A DNA stretch of 7,745 bases, taken from assembly GCA_041744735.1 (NCBI GenBank), contig JBGTKH010000096.1, positions 1 through 7,745 of the forward strand, written 5' to 3'. This document shows, in pieces, positions 1 to 6,213 of this stretch. Made by a program: the position numbers and the translations under genes. The number at the start of each line of letters is the position of its first letter. Position 1 is the stretch's first letter. Source of the stretch: JBGTKH01 sp041744735 (GTDB taxonomy: Bacteria; Planctomycetota; Planctomycetia; Pirellulales; Pirellulaceae). The notes beneath the pieces were generated by a model, which had not been told where the DNA came from, ran no database searches, and saw nothing but the letters and a program-made list of their open reading frames with translations.

Positions 1-3000
1 GTTGTCGGCGGTGATTTGCACTTCCTTTTGCTTCTGGCCGTCGATCCAGATTTCCACGAACATGTCGGGCTGCGTTTCGCCGCTGGCCCGGATGTAATCG
101 GCGAACGCCTCGACGCAGATGGCCGTGTCGCGGGTGTTCGACCAATACGTGGCGTGCTTGCGGTTGTTCAGCAGGTACTTGACCAGCCGCGGGGCCGCGA
201 GGCCTTTGGCGTCGGTGCGCGACAGCAGCTTCAGATAGTAAGCGTTCGCTTCGGCCTCGCTGCCGTACCAATACCACCAGTAATTGTCGGCCGGCAGCTT
301 TAGATACGCGGTTTCGTTTTCCGCATCCTGGACCAGATACTGCTCGATGTTTTTCAGGATCATGTCGAGCTGTTCGTTGATGTCTCCTCGCTCACGCTTC
401 GGGTTAATATGGTGCAGGGCCAGGCCGAACATGGCTTTCGAGTAGACGGCGATGTTGTTGCGGTCGCGATAGAGGAAGTCGCGCATCTCTTGGTTGTCGG
501 CGCCGGCATCGACCAGCACCATGTAGACGAACGCATCCAGATTGTCCGCGCTGTCCTTCCACGGTTGGACGCGGCCGGGGGCGTTCTTGATTTTCTGAAT
601 CTCGGCGGCCTGATAGCGTTTCAGCCACTCAACGCCGCGTTCTAGCACGCCGGGCACCAGCGGCACGTCGTTTTGCTGAGCGATCTGCAGACCGTGCACG
701 ACCACGCCGGTCGTGTGCGGCCAGCTTCGCTCATTCCAGCCGCTGAACCAACCCCAACCGCCGTCGCTGAGTTGCATGTTGGTGAGCATCTTCAGCCCTT
801 CCTTGACCATGCGGTTCAGTTCGTCTTCGTCGAACACAGGGTTGCGGTCGAAGCGTTTCCATTGCTTGGCCCGCTCGGCGGCGTCACCCAATTCCTGAGC
901 GTTCAGGTTGGTGCGCTTGTCGCGAATTTCGGCCAGGTTCAGGTTCATCTCCAGCAGCACCTTCTGCGTGATCACGGTCGGCAGAAAACGATTCAGCGTC
1001 TGCTCCGTGCAGCCGTACGGGTAATCGGCCAGATACGGCAGCGCGTCGACCATCGCGCCGGCCAGCGTGGGCGAGTAGCGGATTTCCAGCAGCGACTGAT
1101 CCACTCGCCGCTCGGCCGGCACGTTGATCGTGACTTTCGCACTCTCTTGATCGGGCCGCACGGTGCCGGCCCACGATTCGGTCTTCAGCATGCCGTGCAC
1201 GTAGCAGGGCAGCTTCATCTCCATCGCGTCCGATTCTTCATCGGTCAGCGCCTTCATGCGCACGGTCGCGGTGCCTTCGTTCACAACTTTCACGCGCCAA
1301 TCGACTCGCTGCTCACCGTTAGCCGGGACCATGATCTTGCGAGTTAGTTCGTCCAGCGGTGCGAGTGGAGCAAGCTGTGCGCGGGTCTCCTGACCCCGCA
1401 CATCGAGCGGGAGACCTTCGGTCGGTGCGGTCGGCGGGGTCGGGAGACCCGCGCCGAGCGCGTCGGCGCCGAGCAGTTCAAGCGAGACAGTGACCTCTTT
1501 GTCATTAGCCAGATAGTTATGCACGTTGGCGGAGAGCACCACTTCGTCGCTCTGCACGAAGAACCGCGGGGCTTGCAGGCGCACGATCAGTTCTTTGCGA
1601 GTGACGACTTCCGCCTCACCCGAGCCGACTTTGGTGCCGTGCCCCAAACCCCACACGCTGATCTTCCACGCGGTGAGATTCTCCGGCATGTCCAATTCCA
1701 CTTCGGCGACGCCGGTCTTGTCCGTGGTGAGCGCGCCGACCCACAGCGCGGTATCGGCAAAGTTGCTGCGGACCGTGGGTTCGACCAATGCGGCTCCCGC
1801 GCCGCCGCCAGCATCGCCAGCCTTGTCGGCCTGAGCCAATTGTCTTTCCATCGGAGCACTCGCGGCCATTGGCATAGCGGCGTCGGCGGCCATCGCATTG
1901 GCCATACCCGATTCTCGGCGTGCGAACTTCGTCAGTCCTTGTCCGCCGCCGAAACCGCCGGGGAGCCCTTCGGCTTCGGCAAATCCCTTGGCGTCGTCGC
2001 CGAGGGCGGTTACCAACGATTCATCGATGGCATCCAGATCATCGGCCACCGTCGCGCCGAACACGCCGATCGCCGACATGCCGGGCTGGTTCTTCAGCGT
2101 CAGGTTGGCGAAGAAGCGGTCGAGGCTCGTCTGCTGATTCGGATTGTGATGCCGCCGCCACTTCCAGAAAAACTCCTTGATGTCCGGCACGTTCGAGCCG
2201 CCGGAGATGTACTCGACCGCTTTGTCGTAGATCGCGACGACCGTCGTGCCCTCGAAATTCTCGCCCGTGAAATCGGTGAGCTGAACTTTGACTTTTGCCT
2301 TTTGTCCCGGCTTGTACGCTTCGGCCGACGGCAACACGGCGACGTTCAGCACGCGCTTTTCGGGCGGCACGACGATCTCTTTCGTCTCGCTGTACACGCG
2401 GCCGCCGGAGACGGTCACTGCCTCGACGAAAAAGTTCGGCATGTCCTTCTTCACCACCGCGATTTCCTCGACCGTGCTCTTGCCTTGCAGCCGCAGCACC
2501 TTCGGCGGCAGATACACGCCGTTGGCCGGCCGCACAAACAACAGCACCGTGCTATCGACGCGGTTCGTGTTGATTTGCAGCTTGATCGGTTCGCCCGGCT
2601 GGTATTCGCGCTTGTCGGGAATCAGCTCGACGCTGTTGAAGCGGTAGTCGGCGCCGTCGAAGCCTTCGCCGATGATCGTGAACAGATAGCCGCCTTCAAT
2701 CGTGTGCTGCTTCGAGTCGGTCAGTTTATAGGAGATACGATACTGGCCTTTGGCCGACGCCAGCATCTGCTGATCGGCTCGGCCTTCGACATTTGTGTTC
2801 ACGTCCCAGCGACGCACGGGCGTTTCGATCGGCTGCTGCTTCTCGTCGTAGGTAATCTTCAGCAGCGTCAGCACACCGGCGCCTTCCACCGGCTTCTTGT
2901 CGAGCGTCTGGGCCAGGAAGTTCGCTTGCACGACGTCGCCGACTCGATAGTAACCGCGATCGACCCACGAGAAGACCTTGAACGGTTTCCGCGCGACCAA

Positions 3001-5706
3001 CACTTTGCCTTCGCCCACAATGGTGCGCCGCGATTGATCGCGCACTTCGGCGGTGATCGTGTATTGATGATCCTTGTCGCCATGGATGGCTTTGGCGATT
3101 TCGGTGTCGATCGCCACGTCGACCGTGCCGTCTTCGCCGATTGGCACTTCCTGTTCGGCGACCAGTTCCGGCGGATTCACGTTGCCTCGATACCACCACC
3201 AAGGCGTTGGCCGCTTGCAACCGACCCACTCGCGCCAGCCGGGATACCAAGGAGTGTCGTAGCAGAACCACCAATAGCCCGGCCCGAAGCACCAATCCCA
3301 CGGCGCGATCGGGAACCAGTCCTCCGAATAATCGCTGCGCATGATTTTGAACTTTACCGTCGCGTTGGTGACCGGCGAGCCGAAGTAATACTTGGCCTTC
3401 ACCTTGGCCGTGATCTTCTCGCCGAGCATCACCGGTTCGGTCGGCGCGTCGACGCTAACCTCGAACTCCGGCTTCTTGTATTCCTCGACGCGGAACGTGT
3501 TGCCGCCCAGTTCGAAGCCGATTTTCTTTGCGGGGTCGAGAATCTGCAGACTGTACTGGCCGAGTGTAAAATCCTTGGCGATTTCCAGTTCGCCTTCGAG
3601 CCCGCCGTAGTCGTCGGTTTCCAGCGTCTGCGAGTAAACCTTGTCACCTTTCGGATTGTAGATCTCGACGGGGAACGAGCGCTTCGCAAACTGCGACACG
3701 TCCTCTTGATCGTACTTAGTCTGCCGCACCCACATCTTGAAGTGCACCTTTTGCTCGGGGCGATACACGGGGCGATCCGTGATGCAGAAGACTTTGACTT
3801 GGTTGTACTCGGCGTCGTAGTACTGCCCGGCCCACACGCCTTGGAAGCCCAGATACGCGAACCGGTCGCCCTTGGCCCGCGCGGTGACCAGCCATTGATA
3901 GTCGGTCTTCAGGTCCTGCGGGTCGGGCATCGCCTGTCCGTCGGCGTCCGTCTCTTCGGCGAAGTTCGTAGTTAGGATCTGGAAGCGGTTGCCTCCCAGC
4001 GGCTTCTGTTGATAGCCGAAGAATTCCAGATTCGCGCCCGCAACCGGCTTGCCATTGACCGAATCGGCGACGTAGTAATAGCTCTTGCCATGAAGCTGCT
4101 TGCGGACAATCGCCGTGTCCGCGACCCACATGATGATCTTGCTGACGTTGCCGTCGTCCATCGTCGCCGTGAGCAGATACGCGCCGGGTTTTTGCAGCGG
4201 CGAGGTGACCGTGATGCGGCGGTCGAAGTGATTTTCGCGCGGCTCGAGCGGCAGGTCCCACGCGGCGACTTGCTCGCCGACGTATTGCACTTGATTCTCC
4301 CACACCAGCCGATATCCGATGTCCGCCAGATTGATCTTCTGCCAATCGATGCGGCCGGGATCGGATTTCAGATACGCTTTGACGTCGTCCAGCAGTTTGT
4401 CGACCTTGATGGCATGGGCTTGCAGCTTGACGTTCTTACCGTTGCGAAAACGGAATTCGACCGTGGCCCCTTCACCGGCCGGCTGTGTCATGATTGTCTC
4501 GAAGCTGCCCCACTTGCCGACGATCTGATCCCGCCGCTGCTTTTTCCAGTTATTGTTGCCCGCGCCGTACTGAGCGATGGTTTGTTTCCAGTAATCGGCG
4601 GCCTTCGGATATTGCCGGCGGTTCTCGAAAACCTGAGCCAGTTGATTCAGCGCGTTTTCGCCGTGCCCGCCTTTCACTTCGGCGGCGATTGTTTGGTACA
4701 GCTTGATGTGGTTGAATTCGTCGGGCAGTTCGAATCGCTTGATGCCGGTGGCCAGCTTGGCGATCGTTTCGTTTTCCTTCAGCGTGTGCAGCGCGTACGT
4801 GCCGCTCTCGTCCTTGTCGTCGTCCGATTGCGGCAGGCCGAAGAAGCGGCGACCATAGACGTTTTGATTCATCGTCTGCACGCCGAATTGCTGCTCGTAG
4901 AATTGAGCCTTCTGCCAGCGGACATCGTTAAGCAGCGGCGGCGAGTTTTCTACCGCCTGATCCAGCGTCCACCGCCAACGCTGGCCGTCGGTCTTTGCCT
5001 CTTCCCAACTCTTCGGCGCGTGGTGAAACACCGGGTTGCCATCTTCATCGACCGGTGCTCCGTTGTACGAGCGGTAGTACGGATAGCCCTCGTCGTAATC
5101 CGGCAGCTCGTCCAGATTCGACAGGTACTGCAGCCGCCACGCTTCGTAGAACCCGCGGTCGTAGAGTAACTCATTGGCCAGTTGCAAATAGAACTGCCCG
5201 ACCTCTTGCTTCTGATCGTCCATGTTCGCCAACGGGATTGCCTGAGCCATCAGTTGCAGCGCCCGCACTCGATCCCGTTCCAACGAATTGACAACCGTGC
5301 CGCCGCCGCGATGCTGGCCGCGTTCGTACTCGCCCGCGATCAGGAAGCCCTGATGATGGATTTGGATGTACTGATTGGCCGCCTCGCGCAGCAGCCGCCA
5401 GTTGTCCTTGTGGACGGTGATGGTGCTCTCCAGAAACTCATCGATCTCGTTAACGCGGCCCAACTGCTGCAGACACTGTACGCCCATCGACAAATCGCCC
5501 GGCACCAGCCGCGGGTCGTTCTTCGGATCGAGGCACAACCCGCGCAGCCCGACGTACGCATCTTTGAAGTTGCCGCTCTGAAATTCCTTTTGATATTTGG
5601 CTCTCTGCTCGGCCGCCGACGGCGCTTGCGACAACACGGTCGCGGCCAATACGCCCAACAGCATCAGCGACAACAACGACAACTTGACAGTCTGCGAAGT
5701 TTTCAT
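1..5706 (-). CDS. Secreted bacterial alpha-2-macroglobulin family protein with thioester (partial, C-terminus off the left edge)
   Basis: Bacterial A2Ms are extracytoplasmic protease traps: bait cleavage exposes a Cys-Gln thioester that couples covalently to the protease. The frame is open for 1902 codons from ATG 5706 to the edge. Seen in order: a Sec signal peptide (residues 1 to about 32, hydrophobic 9-25, possible cleavage after SAA, no lipobox Cys, unlike the lipoprotein ECAM of E. coli); a TPR-like helical part (about 33-385, clearest at 350-382); MG-type strands with the MG2-like motif TDRPVYRPEQ at 643-652; a tryptophan-rich stretch 796-844; further MG/bait-type domains with REYQPGE near 1030; a Gly/Ala/Met-rich bait-like segment about 1247-1312; the A2M domain from RSNFADTALW at 1313-1322; thioester motif YGCTEQ with Cys1566 and Gln1569; and thioester-domain helices with QLSDGGWGWF from 1645. 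The last residues resemble the start of the following CUB-like part, so CUB and final MG domains should lie off-window. It is longer than E. coli ECAM (about 1650 aa). A palindromic repeat is embedded at residues 1418-1443. The family call is firm; substrate and partners are unknown. Confidence 0.95.
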   Translation of the reverse strand, partial: MKTSQTVKLSLLSLMLLGVLAATVLSQAPSAAEQRAKYQKEFQSGNFKDAYVGLRGLCLDPKNDPRLVPGDLSMGVQCLQQLGRVNEIDEFLESTITVHKDNWRLLREAANQYIQIHHQGFLIAGEYERGQHRGGGTVVNSLERDRVRALQLMAQAIPLANMDDQKQEVGQFYLQLANELLYDRGFYEAWRLQYLSNLDELPDYDEGYPYYRSYNGAPVDEDGNPVFHHAPKSWEEAKTDGQRWRWTLDQAVENSPPLLNDVRWQKAQFYEQQFGVQTMNQNVYGRRFFGLPQSDDDKDESGTYALHTLKENETIAKLATGIKRFELPDEFNHIKLYQTIAAEVKGGHGENALNQLAQVFENRRQYPKAADYWKQTIAQYGAGNNNWKKQRRDQIVGKWGSFETIMTQPAGEGATVEFRFRNGKNVKLQAHAIKVDKLLDDVKAYLKSDPGRIDWQKINLADIGYRLVWENQVQYVGEQVAAWDLPLEPRENHFDRRITVTSPLQKPGAYLLTATMDDGNVSKIIMWVADTAIVRKQLHGKSYYYVADSVNGKPVAGANLEFFGYQQKPLGGNRFQILTTNFAEETDADGQAMPDPQDLKTDYQWLVTARAKGDRFAYLGFQGVWAGQYYDAEYNQVKVFCITDRPVYRPEQKVHFKMWVRQTKYDQEDVSQFAKRSFPVEIYNPKGDKVYSQTLETDDYGGLEGELEIAKDFTLGQYSLQILDPAKKIGFELGGNTFRVEEYKKPEFEVSVDAPTEPVMLGEKITAKVKAKYYFGSPVTNATVKFKIMRSDYSEDWFPIAPWDWCFGPGYWWFCYDTPWYPGWREWVGCKRPTPWWWYRGNVNPPELVAEQEVPIGEDGTVDVAIDTEIAKAIHGDKDHQYTITAEVRDQSRRTIVGEGKVLVARKPFKVFSWVDRGYYRVGDVVQANFLAQTLDKKPVEGAGVLTLLKITYDEKQQPIETPVRRWDVNTNVEGRADQQMLASAKGQYRISYKLTDSKQHTIEGGYLFTIIGEGFDGADYRFNSVELIPDKREYQPGEPIKLQINTNRVDSTVLLFVRPANGVYLPPKVLRLQGKSTVEEIAVVKKDMPNFFVEAVTVSGGRVYSETKEIVVPPEKRVLNVAVLPSAEAYKPGQKAKVKVQLTDFTGENFEGTTVVAIYDKAVEYISGGSNVPDIKEFFWKWRRHHNPNQQTSLDRFFANLTLKNQPGMSAIGVFGATVADDLDAIDESLVTALGDDAKGFAEAEGLPGGFGGGQGLTKFARRESGMANAMAADAAMPMAASAPMERQLAQADKAGDAGGGAGAALVEPTVRSNFADTALWVGALTTDKTGVAEVELDMPENLTAWKISVWGLGHGTKVGSGEAEVVTRKELIVRLQAPRFFVQSDEVVLSANVHNYLANDKEVTVSLELLGADALGAGLPTPPTAPTEGLPLDVRGQETRAQLAPLAPLDELTRKIMVPANGEQRVDWRVKVVNEGTATVRMKALTDEESDAMEMKLPCYVHGMLKTESWAGTVRPDQESAKVTINVPAERRVDQSLLEIRYSPTLAGAMVDALPYLADYPYGCTEQTLNRFLPTVITQKVLLEMNLNLAEIRDKRTNLNAQELGDAAERAKQWKRFDRNPVFDEDELNRMVKEGLKMLTNMQLSDGGWGWFSGWNERSWPHTTGVVVHGLQIAQQNDVPLVPGVLERGVEWLKRYQAAEIQKIKNAPGRVQPWKDSADNLDAFVYMVLVDAGADNQEMRDFLYRDRNNIAVYSKAMFGLALHHINPKRERGDINEQLDMILKNIEQYLVQDAENETAYLKLPADNYWWYWYGSEAEANAYYLKLLSRTDAKGLAAPRLVKYLLNNRKHATYWSNTRDTAICVEAFADYIRASGETQPDMFVEIWIDGQKQKEVQITADN
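1379..1454. repeat. Palindromic repeat element embedded in the A2M coding frame
   Basis: Two 21-bp arms, 1379-1399 and 1434-1454, are inverted repeats of each other with a single mismatch (1391 against 1442), separated by 34 bp. The spacer has its own small palindrome, GACC-TTC-GGTC (1413-1423), and repeats CGGGAGACC of the right arm (1408-1416 and 1441-1449). In the A2M frame the element encodes residues 1418-1443, a Pro/Thr-rich peptide (GLPTPPTAPTEGLPL) that does not look like the surrounding MG-type beta-strand sequence. It falls between strand-like segments (VSLELLGADAL before, DELTRKIMV after), so a surface loop is likely. The inverted repeat is seen directly. That it is a dispersed element which inserted in frame, as Rickettsia palindromic elements do, is inference. 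Confidence 0.75.
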
Positions 5707-5713
5707 ATTCGTG

Positions 5714-5717
5714 CCTT
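5714..5717 (-). promoter_or_regulatory. Weak ribosome binding site of the A2M gene
   Basis: On the minus strand, AAGG lies 7 nt upstream of the ATG at 5706. The match to Shine-Dalgarno is short, but the spacing is right. The ATG is followed at once by a textbook signal peptide (MKTSQTVK then a leucine-rich core), and this supports the start more than the ribosome site does. Confidence 0.45.
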
Positions 5718-5837
5718 GCGGGAGAGTGGATCGTTCTTCTGAAGTCGAGTTCTGGAAAACAGCAGGGGCGGCTTGATCGTCGGAATGTATGACGAACGGA
5801 TGCGGATGACGGTTCCGCCAAGACCCCACCCCCACTG

Positions 5838-5866
5838 AGTTTATGCACCGCCGCGGGATAAGACAA
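5838..5866 (-). promoter_or_regulatory. Candidate sigma70-type promoter for the A2M gene
   Basis: On the minus strand, TTGTCT (5866-5861) is followed after exactly 17 bp by TAAACT (5843-5838). Each hexamer matches the housekeeping consensus at 4 of 6 positions. The transcript would start near 5830, leaving a 5' leader of about 125 nt. Matches this weak arise by chance, so this is only the best pair I found by eye. A 10-bp copy of TTATGCACCG begins within the -10 (5841-5850) and recurs at 6007-6016. Confidence 0.25.
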
Positions 5867-5917
5867 TCGAACGGCGATTCCGTTAGCCGGCGTTGCGAAT
5901 TGCACGCCGCAGAGTCC

Positions 5918-5988
5918 GCAAAATCATGGAAGGCAAAATCATGTTCGATATCTTCGTCTTCCATAGTTTTGCCCCCCCATCATTTTGC
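5918..5988. repeat. Imperfect palindromic repeat with GCAAAATCATG units
   Basis: GCAAAATCATG occurs twice in tandem with a 15-bp period (5918-5928 and 5933-5943). A diverged inverted copy follows at 5962-5988, containing AGTTTTGCCCCCCCATCATT. The reverse complement of 5962-5988 aligns along its full length with 5918-5943, with a few mismatches and one 1-base gap. The loop is about 18 bp. ATGGAAG (5926-5932) and CTTCCAT (5958-5964) give an alternative inner stem. The structure lies between divergent genes, so it is not a terminator for either. It looks like a decayed copy of a dispersed palindromic repeat; similar GCAAAATCATG units are familiar to me from planctomycete intergenic DNA, though I cannot verify this here. 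Confidence 0.65.
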
Positions 5989-6020
5989 TTACCTGCTTCC
6001 GTCGGCTTATGCACCGTCGA

Positions 6021-6117
6021 CGCTTGTCGGTAGTGGTACATTTTGGTAGCCGAAGTCGTGAGACTTCGGAAGTGTCACCACTTCCGCTACGGCAACTTGT
6101 ACCACTACCCGCTTGTC
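6021..6117. mobile_element. MITE-like element, 81 bp, with 12-bp inverted ends and 8-bp target duplication
   Basis: The core is 6029-6109. Its ends are perfect 12-bp inverted repeats, GGTAGTGGTACA (6029-6040) and TGTACCACTACC (6098-6109). Directly outside both ends lies the same 8-bp word, CGCTTGTC (6021-6028 and 6110-6117), as expected of a target-site duplication. Inside, GTAGC (6046-6050) pairs with GCTAC (6086-6090) and encloses two hairpins: CGAAGTC-GTGA-GACTTCG (6051-6068) and a stem of about 7 bp with loop TCAC (6075-6078), so the whole could fold like a cloverleaf. It encodes no protein. Any mobility would depend on a transposase elsewhere; ends starting GG with 8-bp duplications occur in several IS families, so I name none. 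Confidence 0.75.
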
Positions 6118-6124
6118 TAAGCGG

Positions 6125-6153
6125 TTGAACGGCCGGCGTTTTAAGCGTACGAT
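6125..6153 (+). promoter_or_regulatory. Candidate sigma70-type promoter for the J-like membrane protein
   Basis: TTGAAC (6125-6130) and TACGAT (6148-6153) are separated by exactly 17 bp, each matching consensus at 4 of 6 positions. The start would be near 6160, giving a leader of about 54 nt before GTG 6214. The -35 begins 8 bp after the right target duplication of the MITE-like element, so that insertion would have replaced the upstream flank. No convincing Shine-Dalgarno precedes the GTG. The assignment is by eye and weak. Confidence 0.3.
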
Positions 6154-6213
6154 GAAGGGACTGCGGAGCATGCCTCGACGCCCCATCTTCCCTTTACTCG
6201 CACGTGAATAGCC

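Larger units (their letters stand above)
5707..6213. other. Divergent intergenic region with repeats, no credible gene
   Basis: This stretch separates the two divergent starts and must hold the promoters of both genes. From left to right I see a weak ribosome site and a possible minus-strand promoter, an imperfect palindrome (5918-5988), a MITE-like element with target duplication (6021-6117), and a possible plus-strand promoter (6125-6153). Position 5889-5908 can also form a small bulged hairpin (GGCG/CGCC and TGC/GCA stems). Short open frames cross the region, but their translations are Ser/Arg-rich, run straight through the palindromes and resemble no protein, so I call none. I see no tRNA or ncRNA that I can defend. 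Confidence 0.8.

Noticed and set aside
673..1347. A 224-codon plus-strand frame opposite the thioester domain.
   Set aside because: It is a shadow of the A2M coding strand, which carries the conserved CTEQ and DGGWGWF motifs here.
1451..1474. A 9-bp direct repeat GCGCCGAGC (1451-1459 and 1466-1474) beside the in-gene palindrome, considered as a target duplication.
   Set aside because: Both copies lie on the same side of the palindrome, and none is found beyond the left arm, so it does not bracket the element.
1519..3975. An 818-codon open frame on the plus strand.
   Set aside because: It lies fully antisense to the A2M gene, whose translation is recognisable across the whole stretch. The antisense product is His/Arg/Asp-rich with no recognisable domain. 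Long antisense frames like this arise from GC-rich codon bias.
4009..5169. A 386-codon open frame on the plus strand.
   Set aside because: It is antisense to the N-terminal TPR-like and MG part of the A2M gene, with a leucine/valine/arginine-rich translation and no family resemblance.
5841..6016. A 10-bp direct repeat TTATGCACCG (5841-5850 and 6007-6016) bracketing the first palindrome, considered as a target duplication.
   Set aside because: The copies are 156 bp apart, do not adjoin any inverted ends, and one 10-bp match in this region is weak evidence by itself.
5843..6049. A 68-codon plus-strand frame in the intergenic region.
   Set aside because: It runs through the 5918-5988 palindrome and into the MITE-like element, has Ser/Arg-rich filler sequence and no ribosome site.
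6046..6090. The paired hairpins read as a rho-independent terminator.
   Set aside because: No gene converges on it, there is no T-run after the stems, and the hairpins lie inside the terminal inverted repeats of the MITE-like element.
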